Below, in pieces: positions 1 to 10,800 of a DNA stretch of 64,000 nt. The stretch is from Septoria linicola (taxonomy: Eukaryota; Ascomycota; Dothideomycetes; Mycosphaerellales; Mycosphaerellaceae): positions 186,001 to 250,000 of the forward strand of contig CP099427.1 in NCBI GenBank assembly GCA_024114885.1. Direction: 5' to 3'. Numbering within the stretch: the first letter of the stretch is position 1; each line of letters starts with the position of its first letter. The position numbers and the translations under genes are program-made. A model generated the notes under the pieces. It was not told where the DNA came from and ran no database searches. It was given only the letters and a program-made list of their open reading frames with translations.

Positions 1-609
1 ATGCCGACCAACTGTCAAGACTGGTCGTCAGCGGCCGGAAAGTCGTCCAAGAACCTGAAGCACAACGATAGCAGCATATATCATCACTCCATACTCAGCA
101 AACATGATGTGCGCGTCCACACAAATGTTCCCATCTACCCAAATTTTCCTCCTAGAGCTGCCCGTCCCAAAGATCCCGCCTCGACAACGTGACCAAGCGT
201 GGCATATGCGTGAAAGTTGAGATACATCCTAGCCAAACGCAGCTGCGATATCCACATTACCCGCGAGATGCAAGCATCCGATTGCTCGGCAAGGCTTTGC
301 AGGGCTTGTGTTGTTGCTGGTGCTGCTTATCGTGCTTGGTGATCACCCGGCTTAGCGTGATGGCGCGATGCAGGATTTACAGCACGCGAGAGCTGTCTCC
401 AGGTTGGATTTTCGGAACCGTATCATTATCATTGAAGAGAGCCTGTTCTGCCGCGAGTGCTGTGTTGGGAGTCGGCTGTGTTTGAGCAGAGTATGTATTC
501 ATCTCTAGACTAAACGTTATGCATCTATACCGCATTCATGCTATCATGCACCATACATGCAACCGAAATGCCTTTTCAAAACTCCAGCGCTATGCATCTC
601 TTCATTCCT
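1..609. other. Left-edge intergenic DNA, no gene seen
   Basis: This stretch lies downstream of the exonuclease gene, which ends at 610 on the minus strand. Short open frames of 63 and 98 codons overlap each other here, show no recognisable domain and look like chance. The AT-richer part at about 480-600 is probably the exonuclease 3' untranslated region. A gene crossing the left edge cannot be excluded. Confidence 0.5.
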
Positions 610-3600
610 CTATTTGTCCAGCCCAAGCTCCCTAACCCACTTCCCATATACATGCCATACACTCTTCGGTAGATGCTGGAACACCTCTCTTAGCCTGTCC
701 TTCTGATACGGCATATCCTCTTCCTTGATCGCTGTCATGATGTAGCTCGCCACGCTCGTCATAGCAAGAGGAGGTTGTCTGCAGATCCCAGCAACCGCTT
801 CGAGATTATGGTTTTGATGATGCCACAGATGGTAGGCCCTCAAGCTCGCAGCGCCGACTTTTGGACTTCGCGAGGGCAATGATGACACCCACATAGCTGC
901 CAATATAGTCTCAGGTGAGGCAACTAGCACATGTGGTGCTTGCTTTGGAGACTTCGCACTTTGATGAGTTTGAATCTGTTTCATGCCTTGCGTGCTGTCC
1001 TTGTCCGTGTCAGAAGTTCTCGACTTCTGCGTAGATGTGTTCGGAAGCGGATCTTCCAAAGTAGTCTGCGCCATCATATCGCCCAAGGCTGCAACAGAGT
1101 CTGCATCGATCTCGTCTAGATCAACTTTGCTATCGCGGACCTGCTTGTCAGCATTGCTTCGACCAGCAGGCACAGCCCCGGATGAGTTAGCGAGAGTAGT
1201 ATTCGCCATGACCTCGTTCAATGCTGCGACAGAGTCCGGATCGGCTTCATCAATGTCGACCTCGCCGTCCTTGACAGATTTGGAAACGCTTACTCGGCTG
1301 TCGCTCGTGGCATCGCCATCTTGTCCGTACGTATCAGGAAGCTCTTCCAGAGCATCAAAGAATTCGTCGTCGCTCTCGTCCTGCTCGCCAGCCGCAACCG
1401 GCTTTTTGCCAGTACTCTTAGCCCTGTACGCAGCACGTGTCACCTCTGTGCCGTCCCCAAGTATGATCGGCTTGAAGGTCTCTTGAAAGGGCGGCCGAGG
1501 CGGCGTCGGCCTCATGTCCTTGCGCAAGTTGTCGAGTTGATAGAAGAGTCGAAAGCCCGCATAAGCGTCAGCTGCAGCATAAGTGCACTGCTGCATGTTC
1601 AGGCTCTTAGACCATGCCGAGGTTCGAACTTCATCTTTCTTCAACGGCAGCAGAAGCGTGTTCTGTACTTGTGTAGCCATGCTGACCAGCTTGAAGCTGA
1701 CTTGTTCTGGGGTCTTGACAAGTCGGTACATGTGGCTGAGCTCGAAGACACCTTTCATTATCACTCCGAAGCATGAGCGCATACGAGTGGCGTCGCCGGC
1801 AATGTTCACTCCCGCTTTCGCCACATTTTCATCCTCCAAAATTGTTTTCAAACTGGGCGGAAGCAATTGCTCGATCTTGTCGCCAGCGAAGCACGCGACA
1901 TGGACCAAGCAGATCTTGTCCTCCGCAGCAAGTTGAATCAGTGACACAGCCCTTTTGATGGAACCCTTGCCAGGACTTGAGCCAATCTCCCACTCCAGAT
2001 CGAAGCCCACTACAGGTTCGCCCAAGAAAAGCCTGCACTGACGCTCAGCAGTTTCCAGGTTTCTGCAGTAGTACACGATTGGAGTCTTCCCTTCCAGCGA
2101 CTTGTACAGTTGATGTGACCAGTACGCAGCGTTCGAGCTCGGAGATGCCATGACTGCATCACGATATGCTTTATGTGGGATCTGGTAATCGAGCAGGGTG
2201 TGCGGTTCCGGCTTCCATTTTGCTTCCTGCTCAGGCTGTGAGATCTCTGCAACTTCGGAGCCACTATCGTCACTTGGCCCGTAGGATGACATTGAGCTTG
2301 GTGGCGATACATCAAAACCACCTTGGCTGTCACCTTCACCGGAAACTGCTCGAGATGGCATTTCAGATGCAGGCGCAGCTGCAATTGAGGGTGCCGGCTC
2401 TGCTGAAGTACTTTGAGTGCTGGAGGCGCGCGTCCGAGACGCGCTTTGTGGAGACGCGCTTCTTCTCGGCGATTGGTCGGTGAGCATTGCCGCGGAAACA
2501 CCCACAGATCCCGCTTCACTGTTCATGTCACTCGACCTGCGAACAGTCCGCTGCCTCTGTGATGTCAGCGCCGCATGAAGAGTGGAGGCGGTCTGCGACT
2601 GACCGAGCGACTGCTTCTGCGACACGAAAGCATTACTAAAAATATGCCACTGCGAGACTTGAGCCTGACGCTTGCTTGACACTTGCATGTGAGAGGCCTG
2701 TAGTGGCTGTGATGGCTTGAAGTTGAGTCCAGATGCTGTGTCAGAAGCCCCAGAACCATCTGCAGGCTCCTCCTTTGCTTTGGTCGCGTCAATGGTCTGC
2801 TTCTTGGGTCGATCAGTCGAAGACGTTGTTGAGCGCTCTGCCTGCGCCTGAAGCAGCTTTGCCTTCGTTTCCTCAATCTTCTTCAAAAGGACGCCTTTGT
2901 CACCATGCTGATCGAGCCGATTGCCCTTGGCCTTTCTGGCCTTGATTTTTAGCCCAGCTAGTGCTCGCTGGTACAAAGCCACCCGGTTCATACGTGTCGA
3001 CACTCGCCGAGAAGCTACATTTGGCACCAGTCTGACAGAAGCTGTGATGGGTATTGAGCTCTGCATGTCCGCGCCGAGAGTGGCGGCAAGCTGGTCAATC
3101 GACATCGATGCCTTGTTAGTCGAGCTTACAGCCTTGAGTTGCTCGGCTTTGCGTTCTCTGAATGTCTTCGCGGAGCTTGTGCGTCTGCCTACGATGACAT
3201 CCATGGTCAGCTCTTCCTCTCGCTTGTGGACCGAGATGCGCTTTCTGATTTCAGCATCAGCCTCGTTGATGACCTTTTGATCAAGCTGTTCAAGGTCCTG
3301 CTGAACGATCAACCGCTTTCGGACGAAGCTTTCAAGCTCATCTGCATGAACTCGTGCCTTCTTCAGCCCAACTCGCAACGTGCTTAGAGATCTGCTAGGC
3401 GACTTGTGCTCTTTGTCCGCTGCATTAAGCACGCCATTCATGCTGTTCATGCGGTCAATCATTTCGCGCAAGCGCACAAATGTGACTCGGTCCTCCACGC
3501 TGCTGTTGAGCAGAGCCTTCAATTGTTCGCGTCTTCGGAATGCCTCGGCATGTTGAAGATGCTCACGGAGCATTCGACGGTGACCCTGAAGCATTTCGAA

Positions 3601-5334
3601 TTCGTCTTGCAATTTCGGAGGACCTTCAGCAGATTGTTCTCTTAGCCTGCGGAGTTCGGCGTGGATTTCGTCCAGCCTCTTGTCGCAATCGTCCAATCGT
3701 TCAGACCACGGCAGCACAAGAGACATGTAGTGAGAAACGGACACTCCTCTCGACTCGGTCGATTCGTTGTCGAAGTGCAGAAAACGGGTGACCATTCTCG
3801 TTGCATGCCCTTGTAAGTCGAGGGCTTTCCGAGCCTCGTACATCTCTGTGGCATGAGCCCTGACCTGCTGTGCTGCGTCCTGTGCCTCTTGCTTTCTGCG
3901 CTCGAGAAAGTTGTTTATGTCTCGCTTCAGATCATTGTATCTGGACTGCTGTCGGAAGAAGAGAAGTTCTTTGGAGCCCAGGAACTGTGTCACTGATCTG
4001 CGCCAGAGGTCGCTTTCCTTGCTCAATGCGTCGCGGATGGCATTGGATCCTGCAAGTATATCGTATACTTGATCAGATAGGTCATGGAACAATTCGCGGT
4101 AGCCACTGTAGTCGACGCGGTCATCTCGCGCACGAGCCTTCCTTCCGTCGAGCGCAGCCTGCAGAACTTTCTTCTGTGCAGCCACTCGGTCGCTTCGCAG
4201 GATCTGTGCATTTAACTCCTCGTTGGCAGCTTTCAGCTGCGCAGTAACCTGATACACCTCTTCTCGAAGTTCGTCTCGAAGAGCTGCATGGTCTCCTGCT
4301 ATCTGCAGTCTCTGATTCTGCATACGCGATCTCAGGTTGCCGATTTCAGCCTGCAGCGATTTTACTGCGGCACCTTGCTCAGCTTCACGCTTCAGATCTG
4401 CAGCATGCTTTCGATTAAGCTCCTGCAGCTGTCTCTCAAATGCCCTGTTCGCTCTTCTCTCGCCTTCTGCTTGTGCGGCTCTCAGAATGGGCGCATTCTT
4501 CTCAATGGCATCTGCAGCTGAGTCACGGAGTGCCTGTAGCTGTTCAGCAGCGATCCTACGTTCCTCCAACAGCTCTTGTTTGTGAGCATCGAGGGCGTCA
4601 GCAGCCGTCCTCCGTTGTGCCAACAATTCATTGCCACGAGCTTTGTTCTCACGTTCCAGCTCTTCCACACGTCTGGTTTGAGTATGCAACTGTGTTTCCA
4701 CATGCCTGATCTTGCCGTCCAACGACTTCCGGGTGTCTTTTTCCTGCTTGATGCTCCGCTGCAACTTCTCTGTTTCTTTCACGAGTGCAGCCTTGGTATC
4801 ATCAAGATTCCGCCGCGAGCCAGCCAAGTCTCGCGCACGCTTCTCAAGAGCACCATCCTTGCTTTTCGAGTCATCGCGCAATTGGGAGATCTCCTGTCGC
4901 TTCTGGCTGAGGTCCTTTTCAAGCTTATCCACTTGCTGCTTCAACTCCTCGATTTGCTTGATGGAAGAGGCTCCAAAGCCGGGTGTCTTGTGCGCGTTGT
5001 CCACATATGAGCCTGGTTGCGAGACTGTCGGTTTCGGTTCGCTAGAAGGTCCAATGGCTCGGATAGCATATGCTCTCTTTGACGCTGGAATCGATCGAAA
5101 TGTGATCTCTCCGTCTCGAGTCCAAGTGTGATCAATACGTGTCGCTCGTTTGACATTGCTGAAAATTATGCCTCGTGATCTGTCCCATCGATGGTCCAGC
5201 GGACGTGTCGAGGGAAGGCGCTGAATGCTCGCTATCGTTGCTGCTTCGAGGTTGCTGGCCACCTCGGTGGTAGAGATGGGTCCATTTCGTAGTCGTGTGG
5301 CCACATCAGCGAAGATGGGCGCGTTGGGTGGCAT
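610..5334 (-). CDS. Coiled-coil protein with C-terminal WRN/RNase D-type 3'-5' exonuclease domain
   Basis: This intronless frame encodes 1574 aa. Seen: a short N-terminal region, then long heptad-rich coiled coil (about residues 125-420 and again 520-720), a Ser/Gln/Thr-rich disordered stretch (about 820-1050), and a DEDD exonuclease fold at about 1080-1270. In the exonuclease, motif I reads FDLEWE (near residue 1110), motif II contains NIAGDATRM (near 1180) and motif III contains YAAADAYAGF (near 1255). That is the DEDDy pattern of WRN/RNase D exonucleases, which remove nucleotides from 3' ends. An acidic tail carries two copies of a DSVAAL-containing motif. The last ~110 residues are helical and resemble the HTH domain found at the end of some helicases and RNase D proteins. 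The catalytic residues look intact, so activity is plausible. The coiled-coil portion suggests scaffolding or oligomerisation (inference). The start is the first ATG of the frame and faces LSM5 across 208 bp. Confidence 0.85.
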   Translation of the reverse strand: MPPNAPIFADVATRLRNGPISTTEVASNLEAATIASIQRLPSTRPLDHRWDRSRGIIFSNVKRATRIDHTWTRDGEITFRSIPASKRAYAIRAIGPSSEPKPTVSQPGSYVDNAHKTPGFGASSIKQIEELKQQVDKLEKDLSQKRQEISQLRDDSKSKDGALEKRARDLAGSRRNLDDTKAALVKETEKLQRSIKQEKDTRKSLDGKIRHVETQLHTQTRRVEELERENKARGNELLAQRRTAADALDAHKQELLEERRIAAEQLQALRDSAADAIEKNAPILRAAQAEGERRANRAFERQLQELNRKHAADLKREAEQGAAVKSLQAEIGNLRSRMQNQRLQIAGDHAALRDELREEVYQVTAQLKAANEELNAQILRSDRVAAQKKVLQAALDGRKARARDDRVDYSGYRELFHDLSDQVYDILAGSNAIRDALSKESDLWRRSVTQFLGSKELLFFRQQSRYNDLKRDINNFLERRKQEAQDAAQQVRAHATEMYEARKALDLQGHATRMVTRFLHFDNESTESRGVSVSHYMSLVLPWSERLDDCDKRLDEIHAELRRLREQSAEGPPKLQDEFEMLQGHRRMLREHLQHAEAFRRREQLKALLNSSVEDRVTFVRLREMIDRMNSMNGVLNAADKEHKSPSRSLSTLRVGLKKARVHADELESFVRKRLIVQQDLEQLDQKVINEADAEIRKRISVHKREEELTMDVIVGRRTSSAKTFRERKAEQLKAVSSTNKASMSIDQLAATLGADMQSSIPITASVRLVPNVASRRVSTRMNRVALYQRALAGLKIKARKAKGNRLDQHGDKGVLLKKIEETKAKLLQAQAERSTTSSTDRPKKQTIDATKAKEEPADGSGASDTASGLNFKPSQPLQASHMQVSSKRQAQVSQWHIFSNAFVSQKQSLGQSQTASTLHAALTSQRQRTVRRSSDMNSEAGSVGVSAAMLTDQSPRRSASPQSASRTRASSTQSTSAEPAPSIAAAPASEMPSRAVSGEGDSQGGFDVSPPSSMSSYGPSDDSGSEVAEISQPEQEAKWKPEPHTLLDYQIPHKAYRDAVMASPSSNAAYWSHQLYKSLEGKTPIVYYCRNLETAERQCRLFLGEPVVGFDLEWEIGSSPGKGSIKRAVSLIQLAAEDKICLVHVACFAGDKIEQLLPPSLKTILEDENVAKAGVNIAGDATRMRSCFGVIMKGVFELSHMYRLVKTPEQVSFKLVSMATQVQNTLLLPLKKDEVRTSAWSKSLNMQQCTYAAADAYAGFRLFYQLDNLRKDMRPTPPRPPFQETFKPIILGDGTEVTRAAYRAKSTGKKPVAAGEQDESDDEFFDALEELPDTYGQDGDATSDSRVSVSKSVKDGEVDIDEADPDSVAALNEVMANTTLANSSGAVPAGRSNADKQVRDSKVDLDEIDADSVAALGDMMAQTTLEDPLPNTSTQKSRTSDTDKDSTQGMKQIQTHQSAKSPKQAPHVLVASPETILAAMWVSSLPSRSPKVGAASLRAYHLWHHQNHNLEAVAGICRQPPLAMTSVASYIMTAIKEEDMPYQKDRLREVFQHLPKSVWHVYGKWVRELGLDK

Positions 5335-5542
5335 TTCCGTCTGGTCATTGCTGCATTTCCGTGTTGGAAACGAGCAAGAGAATGTATCCTTCTAAAACAT
5401 TTACTTCATTGAGTTGATCGGAAGCGCCAAACGGATCGGCCTCGAATGACGCGCTGTCACGATGTCACGAGTTTTGGCGACCACGAAACTCTGCCCTCTT
5501 CTTCGCAGTGCAACGGACTGACTTGAGCGATACACGATCAAC
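5335..5542. promoter_or_regulatory. Shared divergent promoter of the exonuclease gene and LSM5
   Basis: The two start codons (5334 on minus, 5543 on plus) are only 208 bp apart, so both core promoters and 5' leaders must lie in this interval. I see no clear TATA box or named transcription factor site. The assignment rests on geometry only. Confidence 0.5.
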
Positions 5543-6001
5543 ATGTCTTCACAACTGCTGCCGTTGGAGCTTATTGACAGATGTGTCGGGTCTCCGATCT
5601 GGGTCATCATGAAGGGCGACAAAGGTTTGACATGTCGTTCTCAGCTACTGGAAGAGGAAGCACTGACGCCAAACAGAATTCAGTGGCACGCTGATGGGTT
5701 TCGACGATTTCGTCAGTGAGTAGAGGCACACTAGTTGAAGGCGGGGATATATGCTAATGAGGTACAGACATGGTTCTGGAGGACGTGACGGAATAGTATG
5801 TCTTTCGGCTGACAGCTTATGGTCCTTGCTAAGCATTCACAGCGACTATACTGGAGGGCACACAAAGCTCAAGAAGATTCTGTTGAATGGAAACAATGTA
5901 GCAATGGTAGGGACTCTGCTTCGACGCTCTGTACACATACTGTCTGGCCATTCGCTAACGCTTCGCAGCTGATCCCGGGCGGTATGCCAGACCAGAACTG
6001 A
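5543..6001 (+). CDS. LSM5: U6 snRNA-associated Sm-like protein LSm5
   Basis: Five exons were joined by eye: 5543-5624, 5677-5715, 5768-5795, 5843-5906 and 5969-6001. They give 82 codons and an 81-aa protein. The four introns are 47-62 nt, all GT-AG, with branch-like gctaatga and gctaacg near the acceptors of introns 2 and 4. The protein opens with [17 protein letters not shown], then has Sm1 motif residues [19 protein letters not shown] and Sm2 residues [17 protein letters not shown], which is diagnostic of LSm5. LSm5 is part of the LSm1-7 ring (cytoplasmic mRNA decapping and decay) and the LSm2-8 ring (nuclear U6 snRNA binding). The length fits the family (about 80-93 aa). Exon 3 is a 28-nt micro-exon, so simple ORF calling misses the gene. 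Confidence 0.95.
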
Positions 6002-7061
6002 GAAATAGCCGCACTGTCTCGTAGAGAAAGGACCATCCTCGAGAACAATCTGATCACTCGGGGTTGTCAGGCACGATGCAATCGCGGAGGCAGCCAGGTA
6101 TGGCCTTCGTCTACAGCCATCAGCCGGCACATGCGAATTCCAGCGCAACCACAGCAGCATAGAGCCAAGCTGTAGAGCATGCAAGGTGTGAATCACAGCA
6201 AGTTCAGCATCAGGTGCTAGACTGGATGCTCGATGCATCCAGATTCACCGCTGCGAGCACGAATAATGCTGCGCCGAGTGGCGGTCATGGCAGTAATGTT
6301 CAATGGACACTTCGTAACATCTACTACTTCCCAGCAGACTGCGCTGTGCAACATTATTGCGACCCAGACCTGATTGAGTAATGAGACCTAACATGCAGAT
6401 CAGAGCACTTTTTAATGTACGGCCGAACTGATCTTAAACCTACGTGCAAGAACAGGTCCCAGCGCACCGCGACAGGTTTCACGAGTGGGACTACTGAGGT
6501 ATCTGGAAGCCGACAAAAGCCCAAACAGGAAGCGCATGCGATGAAGTCAGCCCGAACGCCGCCTCGTATGCTGAAGGAAGCCTATACCGCGCCTTTCGAA
6601 TCCTCCCGACGCTGAACCGCAGTCACCGACCTCCGACCATCTCTGCAACTCTTATTTCCTTCTCTGCAGTGCAATCTGCTTAGACTTGAGCAGATCGACC
6701 GCGATACTGTAGGCACGAGTGTTGCGACTGAGCCGTGCAAGATGGAAAGATGCTCATTCAGACGCACGAAGTCGCAATGCCACAGACCGCGCAGGATCAC
6801 GAAGGATCTGGCGTCGCACGAAACTTTGGTGCGGCGCATGTGCATAGCTGACCAACATGGTAGGCTTCAGCTTCAGCCAATACTATATGCATGAAATGTG
6901 CATAAGCTGTACTTCTATATCTTTTAGCTGTCCCCTGTGACTGACCACAGCTTGACCTGCATACAGAATCTGCCAAACATTCAACAAGCATAGTCGCCTG
7001 GCTTCTCCACACATACAAGCCTATCCCACCTTGCACAAGTCAACACATCCTCAAGCTCACC
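6002..7061. other. Intergenic DNA between LSM5 and the oxidoreductase gene
   Basis: Only short overlapping frames without recognisable domains are present. The last ~100 bases before 7062 are C/A-rich (tcaagctcacc before the ATG), as in fungal 5' leaders. I see no RNA gene or repeat. Confidence 0.5.
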
Positions 7062-7850
7062 ATGACCACGCCAACCAAAACCCTCGCTTTCTTCGGCGCA
7101 ACAGGCGGCTGCGCAAATTACTGCCTCATCCACGCCCTGAATGCAGGCTACAAATCGACAGCTCTCGTCCGCAATTCTTCCAAACTCACAGACCTGCTCA
7201 AAAGCCGCAACGTCTCCGATGAGACAATCGCCAAATACCTCACCATAATCCAAGGCAACGCCACAGACCCCGTCGCCGTCCGCAAAACCCTGTGCCCCAA
7301 CGGTGGCAGTCGAGTAGTAGACATCATCATCAACGGCGTCGGCGGCGCACCAGTATTCCAATGGAGCTTCACAAAACCTTTCGTCCTCGACCAACCCACA
7401 ATCTGTCAAGACGTGGGTGCCACGATCCTCCAAGTCTCTCGGGATCTAGCTACTTCGAGCTCAGATGCAACAAAACCGCTCTTCATCAACATCTCCACAA
7501 CAGGAATACCACCCGAAGGCAGACCATGGGATGTACCATTTTGGTTTACATGGCTGTATCATTACGCTTTGCAGGATCCGCATGCTGATAAGAAGAGATT
7601 GCAGGAGTTGAATGCTGCGGAGGTACAGAGTGAAGGGTGTGGGATTGAAGGGTATGTGAATGTCAAGGCGAGTTTATTGATGGACGGGGAGGGGATCGGG
7701 TTGGAGAAGGTGAGGGTGGGAACGGAGGAAGAGCCTGCGATTGGGTATACGATTCAGAGGGGAGATGTGGGGAGGTTTGTGTTTGAGAGGTTGGTGAGGG
7801 AGGATGTGAAGGGAGACTGGAGGAATATGAGTTTGACCATCACGTATTGA
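7062..7850 (+). CDS. NAD(P)-binding Rossmann-fold protein (NmrA-like / atypical SDR)
   Basis: A single-exon gene of 262 aa. The N-terminus has a beta-alpha-beta dinucleotide fold with the glycine motif FFGATGGCANYC (residues 11-22) and a following ALVRNSSKL segment typical of NADP-binding NmrA-like and atypical short-chain dehydrogenases. A middle segment FINISTTGIPPEGRPW follows where the active-site strand lies in this superfamily. No clear YxxxK catalytic pair is visible, so it may be a redox-sensing or atypical reductase rather than a classical SDR. Codon 1 is preceded by tcaccATG, a good fungal context. The substrate is unknown. The second half of the gene (after about 7600) is markedly G-rich with GGG/GAG codons, unlike the C-rich first half. 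Confidence 0.75.
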   Translation: MTTPTKTLAFFGATGGCANYCLIHALNAGYKSTALVRNSSKLTDLLKSRNVSDETIAKYLTIIQGNATDPVAVRKTLCPNGGSRVVDIIINGVGGAPVFQWSFTKPFVLDQPTICQDVGATILQVSRDLATSSSDATKPLFINISTTGIPPEGRPWDVPFWFTWLYHYALQDPHADKKRLQELNAAEVQSEGCGIEGYVNVKASLLMDGEGIGLEKVRVGTEEEPAIGYTIQRGDVGRFVFERLVREDVKGDWRNMSLTITY

Positions 7851-10800
7851 GCTGATAAGAGCTTTGATGTTGGTATTGTGAAATCTTTAGCTGATGTGAG
7901 GTCAGCCAGAATGATTGATGTGTACAATATAACAACTGCGGCACAGATTGAGACAGCCTCTCCTTTGTAGCTCGATACTCATTGCTTCAATGCTATTATC
8001 GCCTTGCGAACGCTTTCCCTACCCGATGTGACCTCCCTCCGAAAGACGAATCAAGTGCAAGAATGACCAGCTTCAATCTGAGCGGCAGAGAGACCTTTGC
8101 ACTGTCAGGACACGATTCGCCAGCCGAGGCGTTGATTTCTGCTACAGAGGCACTGTTATACGTGACAACATCACGTGTCTCCTCAGCAAAGATCACGCTG
8201 AACTGCAATCGGAAGTCTATCCCGTGCCTCTACTTGCCGTGAAGCTCATTTATGATAATGGCCGTGCTGTGCCTTGTCAACACAACCTCCTAGCAACAGT
8301 GCCGCACGATCTCATTCGCAATGTGCTCATTTCCTATCGTCTATAGTATCGCTCCATCTCCTTCTGCTCATGGTACTGAACGTGTCAGCTACCTCAATAG
8401 TTCGACTGATTTTCATCGTGAGCTGCTGCAGTCGTGTAGAAAACCATCGCCTGTGCCTATCTTGCTACCTGCGCGTAATGCTTCTATTGCGCATTTCGCT
8501 TGCTCGTGTGAATCGTGGGCGTGTGTTATGGAGGCCGCTTGATGGTATTCGAAGCACTCGCTCGTGTACGGTCAGTCTGTACTCCTGTCAGATCTCCATC
8601 GAAAGTGCGTGGCTTTGCTACTGTGGTCAGTCTTCGAACGCGCGAGTGCCCTGGTCTGACGCGCTCATCATGAAGGCTCTACCAGCTCCGACACCTTGTC
8701 GTCGCGTTCTGTGATGGCAGCGTGCTAATTATATCTGACGGCAGGCGAGCCGGCGGGCCTTTGAGTTGAGCGGCAGAGCGATCGCGTCCGCGAGTTGTTG
8801 TTGCGAAGGGCAGCGCGCCTCCAGTACAGGCCGCGTCGCATGTCGCTGTGTGTGAGGTAACGTTAGGTAGAATGTTGCGATAGCTGCCCCTGCCTGCTTC
8901 ATTCACAGTGACCGTACTTGCCGGTGGGAAGTCCTTTCTTCCAATCATACTTGTGAGTCCTACCCACTCCACCCCTTACACTTCTTCAGACACACAACTA
9001 ACATCCATCTTAGACCTTGTTGAGGGATCGGGTGCTCACGAATACCCGACCCATTCACGACGCCCTGCATTGCACAGCGCGGCGGCAGACTGAATCTGAT
9101 CTCCTTCGGGGGCTCAGTCGGCGGAATTTTTGATGGCATACAATCGTCTTCGCGACGACACTCTTTCATCAGTTCATTGGCATCAAGGCCAGTGGCCGGA
9201 GAAGGACAACATGAACATTGCGCACGCGTTGCTTCGCTCCTTCTCCGGCGCGCCTCCAGTACCTGCCACCTTTGCTGAGGTTTCGAAGGGAACGGAAATA
9301 CTTATAGATGAGATTCATGCAGGCGTGCCTGGAGAGAGGCATGGATAAGTGAGATGCGAGGTCGGAGGATCCACTATGTCTTGGCGGGACGGAAGTGAGC
9401 GATCAGGCTGGCTTTGAAGAAGTCGACGGGGGCAAGGAGGAAGCACATTGACAGGAAATGCCAGACGATAGGGCAGAAATGGTCTTCAAACATTGAAGGT
9501 TTTATGTTAGAGGCATTTGAAAGTGTATTATTTGATGTTGTACAAAGCGGGCGCGGTGGTCAAGTGAGATGACCTTCTTCACAACAGCCCAGACCTTCGA
9601 CGAAGCCTTATCACTGCTCATCGAGGAGCCCTTGGCTACATGTCGATCAAATCGTCTATTACTGTATATCCAAGAGTCCGACCCCTGCACAACGGAGCCG
9701 ATCGCTCGCCGGGAGCGCACGGAAGATTCGTGACGGTCTGTCTATGCAGTACCACCACACTGCTGCATATAGGCGAGAGCCGGATTGCGAGGTGATGCAA
9801 CGTCGGCGAAATGGGTGCATCATTCCATGTTGTGCCGGCTTCTTGAATGATACAAGCTGCAGGCAACAGCCCGCGTGGCTATAACGGCGTACGCCCACCG
9901 ACGTGGGCATTCACTGCCACGTGAGAGGTATCCCGATCGTCGATCCCATCGCTCAGGTAATGCTGCTTATGAGATTATGCTCGAGGTCCAACCGTGTGTA
10001 GTGTTAGTGCCAAAGGGTCGACAATCTGTATCGACCATAAATACAGAGATATGATAATACGTCATTTCCACTCTTGCTGAAACAAGTACGAACAGTGACC
10101 TACCATATGCTGCACAAACCTTACAGATGGGCTCATGTCTGCACACGATCGGAAGCGCCTCCGAGCCTGACGAAGCGGGGAGACAATCTTGACCAGCAAC
10201 GCCCAGGTCCATCGTCCTTCGTTGCCAAGATGTCGCAGTCGAACTGCAGCTACCAGTTCCTCTGAACAGCATATGTCATATGCAGAGCATGTCTGAGATA
10301 ACGCCATCGCACATGATAAAGGTGGCTGTGGTGGCGTCGATGCGTGGGAGGACGAGCACTCTGTTGGCCTGAATTGATGAGCCTTCTATCTCATGTGGCT
10401 GACCGCTGCAGTCAGCCTCACTTACTTGAGTGCTTTCTTGATTCCACGAGCTTGGAAATGTGACTGCACACAGGCGGAACGAGTGAAGTTTGAGGATAAC
10501 TTTTGCAACGATGTCATTCTGCTTGATAGTGACCAGGATTGCCAGACTGGGTCGTTGACACCGGAGATGGGTAGCAACGCCCCGTCATCCTGAACCTGTC
10601 GGTATGTGTTGGAAGTACTGGGCATCAGTAAAGTCCACACGCTGAAGTCGGCATCTCAATCTCTAATTGCTACGCTCCTCACGGGCAGCACAAATCTAAG
10701 CAGGGATATGAAGCGCGGCTCTCCAGACTGCTGCGGCGCCGCTGTTCGGCACACGGCATGCCGATACGAGTCAAACGCCTTGCGCGACATGTGTCTCTTG

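Noticed and set aside
8679..9348. Possible small spliced gene near 8.9-9.3 kb
   Set aside because: A GTGAGT-like donor and several AG sites exist, but I could not obtain a coherent protein in any frame.
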